This document shows positions 8,390 to 16,520 of a stretch of 50,101 nucleotides of DNA, piece after piece. The position numbers were made by a program, and so were the translations under genes. Every line of letters starts with the position of its first letter. Positions within the stretch are counted from its first letter, which is position 1. The stretch comes from CAZWVA01 sp964636885 (lineage in GTDB: Bacteria > Desulfobacterota_D > UBA1144 > Nemesobacterales > CSP1-2): assembly GCA_964636885.1 (NCBI GenBank), contig CAZWVA010000014.1:1-50101 (forward strand). Direction: 5' to 3'. Under the pieces are notes generated by a model. The model was not told the origin of the DNA. It did no database searches and saw nothing but the letters and a program-made list of their open reading frames with translations.

Positions 8390-9775
8390 ATGAGCAATGA
8401 GACCCTGGATGCAGCTTTAGCTAAGCCGGGTTTGTTCAGTTGGTATAAAGAAATAAGCAGAAAACAATGGCTTGCCTTCGTCGCCGCTTTCCTAGGATGG
8501 ACACTAGATGCAATGGATCTCCTCTTGTATGTTTATGCACTTCCCAAGATAAGGGACACCTGGGCTCTGACGGACACACAAGCCGGATGGCTCTTTGGTG
8601 TCACTCTTGCTTCTTCCGCTTTAGGTGGTGCTCTTTTTGGAATTATCTCCGACTATATTGGGAGGATCAGAGCACTTACCTATTCAATCTTAATGTATTC
8701 GGTTTTTACGGGATTAAGTGCCTTTGCCCCTAATGTTGAGTTCTTCCTTATCTGTCGTTTCTTCCTCGGTCTCGGTATGGGAGGAGAGTGGGCTTCCGGA
8801 GAAATCCTCGTTGCAGAGTCCTGGCCTCGTGAACACAGAGGAAAGGTTATAGGCATGGTGCAGAGCGGGTGGGGAATCGGCTACATCATGGCCGCTACCA
8901 TTGCTATCTCTATTCTGCCATACGCGGATTTCGAGGTTACTATACCCTACTTTGGGGACGTCTTTATACATAGTTGGAGAGTCTTGTTCTTAGTCGGGGT
9001 TCTTCCCGCTTTTCTGGTCTTTTTCGTGAGACGGCACTGTGAAGAACCCGAAATCTGGAAAACCACCGCAGAGATGAGAAAGGCCAGGAAACTCAGTGAA
9101 AAAAGTCAGTCTTTTACCTTCGTTCAGCTCTGGAGAGAAGATCTTATTGGGTTCACTATCAGGGCAGTGCTACTGACGAGTTTCTGCATGATCGCTTACT
9201 GGGGGCTAAATACGTGGGTTCCTACTTATTTGGCCAGTCCTGTCGAAAAAGGTGGGGCAGGCCTCGGACTGATAAAAGGCTATACATGGACCATTTTTAT
9301 AAACATAGGGGCATTTATTGGATGTAACACCTTTGGTGCTATAAGTGACAGGCTGGGAAGAAGACCTACCTTTGTTGGATACCTCGTAATAATGGCCATC
9401 CTGGTTCCGATATTCGGCTCTATTACTGAGATACAGAAGATCATAGGTTTTATAAGGGTTGAAATCCTTCTTCTAATCATCGGGCCTCTTCTTGGGTTCT
9501 TTGGCACTGGGTTCTACTCTGGATTCGGAGCCATAATGGCGGAGGTCTTTCCCACAAGGGCACGCGGTACGGCACAGGGATTCTGTTACAACTTTGGAAG
9601 AGGGGCATCCGCTCTGGCACCCGCTATCTTTGCGGGCGTTGCGGGAATGACCATTGCTGGACATAAGCTCGGCTATGGTTTTTCCCTTATAACCGCCTCT
9701 ATATTCGCGGTTCTTGCCGCCATAACGGTTCTCACTTTCCCTGAGACGAAGGGGAAGAAACTGGAGATCGAATAG
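8390..9775 (+). CDS. MFS transporter, sugar-acid/aromatic-acid proton symporter type
   Basis: A 461-residue major facilitator protein with about 12 membrane segments in the inner membrane. The first segment contains FLGWTLDAMDLLLYVYALP, resembling the start of the metabolite:H+ symporter (SHS/AAHS) and sialate transporter groups. The conserved loop 2-3 motif reads GIISDYIGRIRAL, and its repeat GAISDRLGRRPTF lies in the second half. The cytoplasmic central loop carries a basic stretch (MRKARKLSEKSQS). The ATG is preceded by AGGAGG. It stands alone between miaB (divergent) and amt, behind its own promoter and an operator-like palindrome, so inducible expression is plausible. The substrate is not determined; organic or sugar acids are the family norm. 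Confidence 0.85.
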   Translation: MSNETLDAALAKPGLFSWYKEISRKQWLAFVAAFLGWTLDAMDLLLYVYALPKIRDTWALTDTQAGWLFGVTLASSALGGALFGIISDYIGRIRALTYSILMYSVFTGLSAFAPNVEFFLICRFFLGLGMGGEWASGEILVAESWPREHRGKVIGMVQSGWGIGYIMAATIAISILPYADFEVTIPYFGDVFIHSWRVLFLVGVLPAFLVFFVRRHCEEPEIWKTTAEMRKARKLSEKSQSFTFVQLWREDLIGFTIRAVLLTSFCMIAYWGLNTWVPTYLASPVEKGGAGLGLIKGYTWTIFINIGAFIGCNTFGAISDRLGRRPTFVGYLVIMAILVPIFGSITEIQKIIGFIRVEILLLIIGPLLGFFGTGFYSGFGAIMAEVFPTRARGTAQGFCYNFGRGASALAPAIFAGVAGMTIAGHKLGYGFSLITASIFAVLAAITVLTFPETKGKKLEIE

Positions 9776-9827
9776 CTTTCTAAAGAACGGACGGGTTAGA
9801 TTAGAGTGCCCGAAAATTGGTCTTACG

Positions 9828-9844
9828 TGCTTAATTAATAGGCA
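9828..9844. promoter_or_regulatory. Possible NtrC-type enhancer site
   Basis: TGC-N11-GCA, the outer half-site spacing of NtrC boxes, lies about 110 bases upstream of the sigma-54 -24 element. The inner bases do not match the NtrC consensus well, so this is tentative. Confidence 0.25.
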
Positions 9845-9954
9845 CTTTACCCACCTAATCGTCCTCGATAAACCGATAGGTTCCACGAGTCAACTCCATT
9901 TATATAGAGAGAAAATGTGCCATTTGCCGTTCGTTACAATTCATTTCCTATTCC

Positions 9955-9970
9955 TGGCACATCCCTTGCA
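9955..9970 (+). promoter_or_regulatory. Sigma-54 promoter of amt
   Basis: TGGCAC-ATCCC-TTGCA matches the sigma-54 (RpoN) consensus with the invariant GG and GC at the proper -24/-12 spacing. Transcription should begin near 9981, followed by AGGAGGT (9996-10002) and the ATG at 10011. The placement upstream of an ammonium transporter fits nitrogen control. Confidence 0.75.
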
Positions 9971-10010
9971 CATCCCCTCCCTAAATTCCCTCTTAAGGAG
10001 GTACGAAGAG

Positions 10011-11462
10011 ATGAGGTGTCTAATCCCTGATAAGAGAAAATTGATAAGTCTGTCAATTACCTTGATCCCCACCTTTATTCTTGTATTTCTAGGAGCGGCT
10101 TATGCATTCGCCCAGGAGTCCACTCAATCCACGATAGATACGGGTGATACAGCATGGATACTGACATCCTCGGCCCTTGTTTTGATGATGACGATACCGG
10201 GTCTATTCCTCTTTTACGGAGGTTTGGTAAGGGGAAAGAACGTTCTTGGAACAATAATGCAGAGCTTCATAATAGTTGGTCTCATAAGCGTTCAGTGGGT
10301 GCTCTTTGGCTACACACTTGCATTTGGTCCTGACAAAGGTGGGATTATAGGGAGCCTGGCCTGGCTCGGACTTAGAGGGGTTGGACTCGACCCGAACCCC
10401 GACTACGCCCCCACTATTCCACACCAAGCGTTTATGGTCTTTCAGATGATGTTTGCCGTTATAACACCCGCTCTAATCACAGGGGCATTTGCGGAGAGGG
10501 CCAAGTTCAGCACCTTTATCGTTTTTATCCTAATCTGGGCGACGCTCATATACGATCCACTGGCACACTGGGTATGGGGAGTAGGTGGATGGATTAGGAA
10601 CATGGGAGCGCTGGACTTTGCCGGTGGAACCGTGGTGCATATTAGCTCCGGTGTATCGGCACTTGCCGCCGCCCTGATGTTTGGAAGACGTATCGGATAT
10701 GGGCGCGAGGCTATGCCCCCTCATAACCTTCCCCTTAGCATTATTGGAGCCGCGCTTCTATGGGTTGGTTGGTTTGGTTTTAACGCAGGGAGTGCCCTTG
10801 CATCAAACGGACTCGCCACAAGCGCCTTTGTGGTGACACACGTTGCAACGGCATCGGCAGCGGTTTCATGGATGCTTATGGACTGGATATTCCGGGGGAA
10901 ACCCACTGTTCTGGGTGCAGCCAGTGGAGCGGTGGCAGGGCTTGTGGCTATCACCCCGGCATCGGGCTTTGTAGGGCCCCTTTCTTCCATCGTAATTGGA
11001 GCCGTGGCAGGGGTCCTTTGCTCAAGCGCCTGTAGTTTAAAGACGAAGCTCGGTTATGACGACTCGCTTGATGTGGTGGGAGTGCATGGGGTTGGTGGAA
11101 CTTGGGGAGCACTCGCCACTGGGTTATTCGCATCCAAGGCGATTAACGCGGCCGGCAATGACGGTCTATTCTTTGGAAATCCACATCAGTTCTGGGTTCA
11201 GGTTATAGCCGTAGTTGCCACGTGGGTGTTTGCCTTTCTCGGTACCATCGTCATCCTCTCCATTCTCAAGGCCATTATGGGCCTTAGAATATCAGAGGAA
11301 GAGGAGGTAGAGGGTTTAGATATAGTCGAGCACGGAGAGGTCGCCTATCCAGGATTTCAGTCCGGCACATCTTATGTCACGGGCTACCCCTTAATCCCCA
11401 TGTCTAAGGAAAAGGCAGAGGCAGTTGGGAAGGCGATCCTTAAGGAAGAAGAAAAGGTTTAA
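10011..11462 (+). CDS. amt: Ammonium transporter Amt
   Basis: An 483-residue Amt/Mep/Rh family channel moving ammonium across the inner membrane. Residues 1-35 form a cleavable-looking signal sequence ending in AYAFAQ, followed by 11 membrane segments. Recognisable family stretches include MMTIPGLFLFYGGLVRGKN, DFAGGTVVHISSGVSALAA, WVGWFGFNAGSAL and DVVGVHGVGGTWGALATGLF, with the twin pore histidines in the FAGGTVVHI and DVVGVHGVGG segments. I place the start at 10011 because of the AGGAGGT eight bases upstream and because the in-frame extension back to 9915 would run through the sigma-54 promoter. No glnK/PII gene is adjacent, which is unusual for amt. The porin gene follows after 67 bases and may be cotranscribed. 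Confidence 0.93.
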   Translation: MRCLIPDKRKLISLSITLIPTFILVFLGAAYAFAQESTQSTIDTGDTAWILTSSALVLMMTIPGLFLFYGGLVRGKNVLGTIMQSFIIVGLISVQWVLFGYTLAFGPDKGGIIGSLAWLGLRGVGLDPNPDYAPTIPHQAFMVFQMMFAVITPALITGAFAERAKFSTFIVFILIWATLIYDPLAHWVWGVGGWIRNMGALDFAGGTVVHISSGVSALAAALMFGRRIGYGREAMPPHNLPLSIIGAALLWVGWFGFNAGSALASNGLATSAFVVTHVATASAAVSWMLMDWIFRGKPTVLGAASGAVAGLVAITPASGFVGPLSSIVIGAVAGVLCSSACSLKTKLGYDDSLDVVGVHGVGGTWGALATGLFASKAINAAGNDGLFFGNPHQFWVQVIAVVATWVFAFLGTIVILSILKAIMGLRISEEEEVEGLDIVEHGEVAYPGFQSGTSYVTGYPLIPMSKEKAEAVGKAILKEEEKV

Positions 11463-11529
11463 CGTGTACCATTGGAATACGCTTTAGTAAAGGGTGAGAT
11501 CATAAGAAAAAACTTAAAGGAGAAATGAG

Positions 11530-12846
11530 ATGATGAAAAACATTCTAGTTACGGTGGCTATAGGCGTTCTCCTCCTACCTTTTTTCAGCATGAATCTGGA
11601 GGCCAAAACCCAAGAGGAGCAGATAGATGAACTCAAAAGGATGATAGAGGAAAACCGGAGACAAAACCAGCAGCTCCAGAGGAAGCTCGAGAAGCTAGAG
11701 TCCGAGAGGGCAGAGGAAAAGGCTAAGGTCGAAGAGATAATGGCTAAACAAGAAAAAAAGGACGAGGAGAGTCAGGTTTTTTTCGATTTCATTAAGAGCA
11801 TAAAGCCGAGTTTCTATATTGACACGTCCTATGAATATAACTTTAACAACCCCAAATCAGGGATAAACTCGCTAAGGGTATTTGACAGGGAGCACAATAG
11901 TTTTAACGTAAACCTCTTTCAGTTAGCATTTGAAAGAACCCCAACGACGGAGGGAGGAATTGCAAATCTGATTGGGTTTAGGGTTAAGCTCGATTTCGGA
12001 AATGATGCCGAGGTTTTTGGGGCAAGAGGTCTCGGAACCCAAGACGATGAATTCGACCTCCAAGAGGCCTATATCCACGTCCTCGCACCCATTGGAAACG
12101 GCCTTGACGTCTATGCCGGGAAATTCGTTACACTTGCCGGTGCCGAGGTTATAGAGAGTAAGGATAACTTCAATTTCTCCCGCTCCTTTCTCTTCGGCTT
12201 TGCAATCCCCTTTACACATACTGGCGTGAGGTTCCACTATCCTGCCGGTTTACTCGATTTCATCGTTGGGATCAACAACGGATGGGACGTTGTGGATGAT
12301 AATAACGACGGTAAAACGATCGAATCTAGGGTTGGATTAACCCTAGGAGATATCTTTTCTTTGGGGGTCGTTGGCTACTTCGGTCCTGAGCAAGACGGTG
12401 TAGACGGTGACTGGCGCGAGCTCATCGACATAGTCGCCACCCTAACCCCAGTAGAAAGACTGACCCTAGTGGCAAACCTCGACTTGGGATGGGAACAGGG
12501 CGTCACAAATGAAGGCCTAGGACTAGACGACGAAGGTGTTTTCTGGTGGGGAATAGCAGGATACATCGTATACGACTTAAATGACGTATTTAGACTCGCG
12601 CTTAGGGGCGAGTACTTCGACGATCAGGACGGATTCAGAACAGGAACAAAACAGCACCTCTTTGAAATCACCCCCACCCTCTCGATAAAGCCGTTTTTTA
12701 ATAAAGGAAAACTGGACAACCTCGTGCTTAGACTGGAATACAGATTTGATCACTCTAACAAGGATGCATTCGAGGATGATAACGGCGGATTTAAGGACAC
12801 CCAGCATACGATTGCCACAGAGCTTCTTTATTATTTCAGTCTATAG
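11530..12846 (+). CDS. Outer-membrane beta-barrel porin (OmpL-like, BBP2 type)
   Basis: A 438-residue secreted protein. Residues 1-25 are a signal peptide (basic start, hydrophobic core, cleavage near NLEA-KT). Residues 28-75 form a charged coiled coil rich in E, K, Q and R, as in porins that trimerise through an N-terminal stalk. From about residue 85 the sequence alternates as beta strands with aromatic girdles and acidic loops, with phrases such as FYIDTSYEYNFN and EAYIHVLAPIGNGLDVYAGKF that resemble the putative beta-barrel porin-2 family. It ends YYFSL, close to the usual aromatic barrel terminus. A strong AAAGGAG site precedes the ATG. Placement after amt suggests uptake of a nitrogenous or small solute, but that is inference. 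Confidence 0.82.
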   Translation: MMKNILVTVAIGVLLLPFFSMNLEAKTQEEQIDELKRMIEENRRQNQQLQRKLEKLESERAEEKAKVEEIMAKQEKKDEESQVFFDFIKSIKPSFYIDTSYEYNFNNPKSGINSLRVFDREHNSFNVNLFQLAFERTPTTEGGIANLIGFRVKLDFGNDAEVFGARGLGTQDDEFDLQEAYIHVLAPIGNGLDVYAGKFVTLAGAEVIESKDNFNFSRSFLFGFAIPFTHTGVRFHYPAGLLDFIVGINNGWDVVDDNNDGKTIESRVGLTLGDIFSLGVVGYFGPEQDGVDGDWRELIDIVATLTPVERLTLVANLDLGWEQGVTNEGLGLDDEGVFWWGIAGYIVYDLNDVFRLALRGEYFDDQDGFRTGTKQHLFEITPTLSIKPFFNKGKLDNLVLRLEYRFDHSNKDAFEDDNGGFKDTQHTIATELLYYFSL

Positions 12847-12887
12847 CTCTACACATAAAAGCTCCCCGTATCTCCTTTTGTGGGCAA

Positions 12888-12934
12888 GGGCAGGAACGGC
12901 TAGTTAATAAAACCCGACTCGGCTGCTCCTGCCC
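12888..12934. repeat. Imperfect inverted repeat after the porin gene
   Basis: The arm starting GGGCAGGAACGGC (12888-12900) pairs with 12922-12934 with two mismatches around a 21-base loop. It lies 41 bases after the porin stop and could end the transcript, but no T-run follows. Confidence 0.4.
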
Positions 12935-13013
12935 CCCTTCCCAAAACACCTATAAGACCCAGATACCCAAAGGAGATTCGAATTTTATTTTCGTCTCTTT
13001 TAAATATAGTACC

Positions 13014-13095
13014 TGTCATGCTGAGCAAAGCGAAGCATCTCAGATTCATGGTATTTAATGGGATTCTTCAGTCGCTTCTCTCATTCAAAATGACA
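13014..13095. repeat. Palindromic dispersed-type repeat element
   Basis: An 82-base imperfect palindrome. The left arm begins TGTCATGCTGAGCAAAGCGA and the right arm, read in reverse, begins TGTCATTTTGAATGAGAGAA and continues with AGCGA and a shared GATTC-like segment. This sequence type (TGTCAT...GAAGCGAAGCATCTCAGAT) is a widespread non-coding palindromic repeat in environmental bacterial genomes, to my knowledge. Only one copy is seen in the window. The stretch from 12847 to 13164 otherwise holds no gene. Confidence 0.6.
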
Positions 13096-13164
13096 ACAGA
13101 GGGTTTTATGTCTCTACGACTAAAAGTTTCCTTATACCGGTTCTTGGTTTATTATAAATAAGGC

Positions 13165-13929
13165 ATGAGATCCCCACCACAGACCATATTGATAATCCCC
13201 ATTACAGGGATCCCCGAAATAAAACCGGGGGACGACATTGTAAGTATCGTAGCCGATGCCGTATTTAAGCAGGATACCTATATACTGAATGGGGATATAA
13301 TAGTCCTCGCTCAAAAGATAGTCTCAAAAGCGGAAGGGAGAACCGTTAGGCTTAGCGATGTATCCCCTTCTCCCCTTGCCGTCAAATTCGCAAACGACTG
13401 GAATAAAGACCCCCGCATGGTAGAGGTGGCACTCAGCGAGGCCAAGAGGATCGTAAAGATGGATAGGGGAAGGCTAATAGTAGAGACGAGTCATGGGATC
13501 ATCTGTGCCAATTCCGGGATTGATGCCTCAAACGTCTCTGGAGGCGAAACCGTAACTCTCCTTCCACTTGACCCGGATGAATCGGCAAGGAGAATCGCTC
13601 AGGGATTTAAAGAGAGGCTAGGGGTTAAAACCGCAGTCATAATAACGGATACAGTGGGAAGGCCATGGCGGGATGGACTCACGGAGATTGCAATAGGATG
13701 CTGGGGGATAAAGCCTCTAAAAGACTATAGGGGAAAGCCGGATTTAAGGGGCTACGAGCTAAGAGCAACCCTCATCGCCATAGCGGATGAGATAGCCGGA
13801 GCTGCAGGGCTCGTTATGGGAAAAACGGATGCCGTTCCTGCGGTCATAGTAAGAGGGTGCACATACGAATACGGAGAAAGGGGAGCCAAAGAACTCATAA
13901 GGAAACCCGAGGATGATCTTTTCCGTTAG
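13165..13929 (+). CDS. cofE: Coenzyme F420-0:L-glutamate ligase CofE
   Basis: A 254-residue enzyme that adds glutamate residues to F420-0, using GTP in characterised members, to make coenzyme F420, a deazaflavin hydride carrier. The whole length fits CofE: N-terminal IIPITGIPEIKPGDD, the central ANSGIDASNV motif near residues 115-124, and the segment AVIITDTVGRPWRDGLTEIAIG. It lacks the extra C-terminal FMN/nitroreductase domain seen in actinobacterial FbiB. No other F420 genes (cofC, cofD, cofG/H) are in the window, so the pathway must be elsewhere or the protein used differently. No clear Shine-Dalgarno is present; a TATAAA at 13153-13158 lies seven bases before the ATG, another possible leaderless start. 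Confidence 0.88.
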   Translation: MRSPPQTILIIPITGIPEIKPGDDIVSIVADAVFKQDTYILNGDIIVLAQKIVSKAEGRTVRLSDVSPSPLAVKFANDWNKDPRMVEVALSEAKRIVKMDRGRLIVETSHGIICANSGIDASNVSGGETVTLLPLDPDESARRIAQGFKERLGVKTAVIITDTVGRPWRDGLTEIAIGCWGIKPLKDYRGKPDLRGYELRATLIAIADEIAGAAGLVMGKTDAVPAVIVRGCTYEYGERGAKELIRKPEDDLFR

Positions 13930-13940
13930 AGAGGATGCCC

Positions 13941-14834
13941 TCACCTGAAAAAACGCATTATATCCTGAAGATGGATGATTATAGAGGTTACCGCTATCCA
14001 GAGGAACACACATATAAAAAGCCCCCTGTCCCTAAGAAGGGCATCTGTTGGATCCCCATTCGAGTTGGTCTGAACGAGGTACATATACCGAAGGACACCG
14101 TAGCAAACAAAAGGAACCGTTACTATAAGCCCTTTAAGTCCTCTATCCACCACGTATATAGAGTAGGTCACAATAGCAGTGGTCGAAAAGATACCGAGCG
14201 TTGAGTCAAGGAAGTTCACCGTATACTTGCTTAAGACCTTCCTGTAAGAGATAGAGTTATCAAATGACGTAAGCTCAAAGCGCCTCTTGCCAAAGGCGAG
14301 GAGAAGGGAGAGGAGAAACGTCACGAGGAGAAGCCAGATCGAGAGCTCTATTCTCGAAGCCACTCCCCCGGCCTCGATCCTGAGAACAAACCCCAAGGCG
14401 ATGGAGAAGGCATCTATAATCAGTATGTGCTGTAGGTAAAAGGAATATACAACGTCAAGTAGGAGGTAGAGAAAGATGATAAAAATAAACCACCTTCCGA
14501 ATCCGAGCGAAAGCCCCATCGATACGAGGAGGGTCAAAAAGATGAGGAGAAAAGCCTGGGTCGTACTCACCCTACCCGATGCTATGGGACGGTTTTTCTT
14601 CCTTGGATGGAGTCTATCGGCCTCTATATCATAGAGGTCGTTTATTACGTATCCGGTCGAGGAGGCAAAGGAGAAGGCAAAGAAGGCCTGAACCATATTT
14701 AAGAAAACATCCACATGCGTAAAGAGTACACCTCCAAAGAGAGGGGGGGCAAAGATAAGCAGGTTCTTTACCCACTGGGGAGGCCTGAGGAGGTATACGA
14801 AATCCTTAAATGGGATTTTCATTTGGCCTATCAT
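13941..14834 (-). CDS. UbiA-family prenyltransferase, decaprenyl-phosphate phosphoribosyltransferase-like
   Basis: An integral membrane UbiA-superfamily enzyme with about eight to nine membrane segments. The first aspartate motif reads NDLYDIEADRLHPRKKNRPI and is followed by ASG, and a second signature region reads FSIALGFVLRIEAGGVA. These resemble the DPPR synthase subgroup, which transfers phosphoribose from PRPP to a polyprenyl phosphate, more than quinone- or haem-making UbiA proteins. I start at the ATG at 14834 (297 residues); 14822 is also possible. An upstream in-frame start at 14936 would overlap the divergent phosphodiesterase start and adds a non-conserved tail. Its 3' end lies 11 bases from convergent cofE. 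The exact acceptor is inferred. Confidence 0.75.
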   Translation of the reverse strand: MIGQMKIPFKDFVYLLRPPQWVKNLLIFAPPLFGGVLFTHVDVFLNMVQAFFAFSFASSTGYVINDLYDIEADRLHPRKKNRPIASGRVSTTQAFLLIFLTLLVSMGLSLGFGRWFIFIIFLYLLLDVVYSFYLQHILIIDAFSIALGFVLRIEAGGVASRIELSIWLLLVTFLLSLLLAFGKRRFELTSFDNSISYRKVLSKYTVNFLDSTLGIFSTTAIVTYSIYVVDRGLKGLIVTVPFVCYGVLRYMYLVQTNSNGDPTDALLRDRGLFICVFLWIAVTSIIIHLQDIMRFFR

Positions 14835-14894
14835 TCTACAGTTTATAGAGGATATTGCAACGAGTCCTCGGTTCGTATCAGGTATATTAACACC

Positions 14895-15578
14895 ATGAAA
14901 GGCATGGGAAAAAGACCCTTCTTTAAGATAGCCCACAGAGGTGCAAGCGCCTATGAGCCTGAAAACACACTCCTATCATTCAGGCGTGCTATAGAGATGG
15001 GGGCCCACATGATAGAGCTCGATGTCAGGCTTTCCCTGGATGGATACCTCGTTGTCATACACGATAAAAGGGTAGACAGAACGACCGATGGAACGGGCCT
15101 CGTAAGGGGGATGACTCTCAGCGATCTTAAGAAACTCGATGCTGGAAAGGGAGAGAGGATCCCCACACTGGAAGAGGTAATAGATATGGGAAAGGGAAAA
15201 ACGAGGTTTGTGGTTGAGTTAAAAGAGGAAGGGCTCGAAGAAAAGACCGTAAGCCTTATAAGGGAGAACGATCTATTTCAAGATGCGTTTATCGTCTCCT
15301 ACCATCGGAACCTGGTAAGGAGGGTAAAGGAGCTTGAGCCCAGGGCGATTACCGGACTTATTTCCTTATTTTCTCTTGATACCGTGGGAAACGGAAGGGA
15401 GTCCCTCGTAAAGATAGTCGCTCCGTTTCACTATTTCATCACAAGACGCATGGTAGAGAGGGTGCATGAGAGCGGTATGCTCCTATTTACATGGACCGTA
15501 GATAGCCGGGAAAGAGCCGAGAGGCTAAGGGAAATGGGAGTAGACGGGATAGTTACGAATAGGCCGGATATAGTCTAG
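14895..15578 (+). CDS. Glycerophosphodiester phosphodiesterase
   Basis: A 227-residue GDPD-family TIM-barrel enzyme that splits glycerophosphodiesters into glycerol-3-phosphate and an alcohol. The catalytic hallmark IAHRGASAYEPENTL starts near residue 11, followed by the metal-ligand segment MIELDVRLSLDGYLVVIHD. A further VVELKEEG strand holds a conserved glutamate, and the C-terminal LFTWTVDSRERAERLREMGV and VTNRPD are typical. The start at 14895 (or 14904) begins just before the conserved core; a longer in-frame extension to 14715 lies inside the divergent prenyltransferase gene and is unlikely. No signal peptide, so probably cytoplasmic. No clear Shine-Dalgarno sequence is visible before either start. 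Confidence 0.88.
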   Translation: MKGMGKRPFFKIAHRGASAYEPENTLLSFRRAIEMGAHMIELDVRLSLDGYLVVIHDKRVDRTTDGTGLVRGMTLSDLKKLDAGKGERIPTLEEVIDMGKGKTRFVVELKEEGLEEKTVSLIRENDLFQDAFIVSYHRNLVRRVKELEPRAITGLISLFSLDTVGNGRESLVKIVAPFHYFITRRMVERVHESGMLLFTWTVDSRERAERLREMGVDGIVTNRPDIV

Positions 15579-15631
15579 CCCTCTAATGCGGCATTTTTGT
15601 TTTTTTGATTTTTAGGGTTAGAATACAGGGT

Positions 15632-16318
15632 ATGGGAATCCTTGAGGATATAAAATCGGACTTTAAGGCCGTATTTGAAAGAGACCCCGCCGCAAGGAGT
15701 ATGCTGGAGGTAATACTGGCATACCCGGGATTTCATGCTATAGTCCTTCACCGCATCGCACATTGGTTATGGAATCGCCGTATAAGGCTTTTCGCAAGGA
15801 TCCTATCCCATATATCCCGCGCCCTTACGGGAATCGAGATCCATCCGGGGGCCAAGATCGGAAAGGGCTTTTTCATCGATCACGGAATGGGCGTTGTGAT
15901 TGGAGAGACATCAGAGATAGGGGATAACGTCACGATCTATCACGGGGTTACGCTTGGTGGAACCAGCTTCACGAGGGGCAAGCGTCACCCTACTATCGAG
16001 AGCAACGTAACAATCGGGGCGGGGGCGAAGGTTTTAGGCCCACTTACGGTTGGCGCTAACAGTAAGGTAGGCGCAAACTCGGTTGTGATAACGGATGTGC
16101 CTCCCAACTCGACAGTTGTAGGGGTTCCGGGAAAAACGGTTCTTAAGGAGGTCTATCCGGGACTTGAGCACAACAAGATCCCGGATCCAGAGGAACGTGC
16201 CATTCAGTCCCTTATAGAGCAGATGAAGAAGCTTGAGAAGAGGATTAATTCACTGGAAATCGAGTTGGAAAAGACAAAGGAAGAAAACAGGATCCTCAAG
16301 GTAGTGAAAACGAAGTAG
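15632..16318 (+). CDS. cysE: Serine O-acetyltransferase CysE
   Basis: A 228-residue enzyme transferring acetyl from acetyl-CoA to L-serine, the first step of cysteine synthesis. The N-terminal helical part (ILEDIKSDFKAVFERDPAA) is typical of short CysE proteins. The left-handed beta-helix of hexapeptide repeats runs from about residue 75 to 170, with the active-site region GFFIDHGMGVVIGETSEIGD and the IYHGVTLGGT loop. A charged coiled coil ends the protein. I choose the ATG at 15632 rather than the in-frame TTG at 15605 because family members begin here. It is followed by a cysteine desulfurase gene about 200 bases on, a natural sulfur-metabolism neighbour. Confidence 0.92.
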   Translation: MGILEDIKSDFKAVFERDPAARSMLEVILAYPGFHAIVLHRIAHWLWNRRIRLFARILSHISRALTGIEIHPGAKIGKGFFIDHGMGVVIGETSEIGDNVTIYHGVTLGGTSFTRGKRHPTIESNVTIGAGAKVLGPLTVGANSKVGANSVVITDVPPNSTVVGVPGKTVLKEVYPGLEHNKIPDPEERAIQSLIEQMKKLEKRINSLEIELEKTKEENRILKVVKTK

Positions 16319-16478
16319 AATCCGTTTTTTCTTCATTAAGGGTGATACCTTGTATCCATAATCATGAGTCCCGTGAATCAACCGAAGCGTCTCGATTCCA
16401 AGTGGGCTCTGAAATCTCAAAGGACAACACCCATTTCCTAAGCTCGCAATGAAGATTATGAAAAGCCGTACGGTTAAA

Positions 16479-16484
16479 TATAAT
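16479..16484 (+). promoter_or_regulatory. -10 element before the cysteine desulfurase gene
   Basis: Perfect TATAAT (16479-16484) with a weak -35 TTATGA (16456-16461) at 17 bases. It lies 36 bases before the TTG start, leaving room for the GAGG site at 16507-16510. Confidence 0.4.
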
Positions 16485-16520
16485 ATCTATTAAGAGCCAA
16501 GAATCCGAGGATGATACGCA

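Noticed and set aside
9915..10010. Longer N-terminus for amt
   Set aside because: It would be read through the sigma-54 promoter and lacks a ribosome-binding site; AGGAGGT precedes the ATG at 10011.
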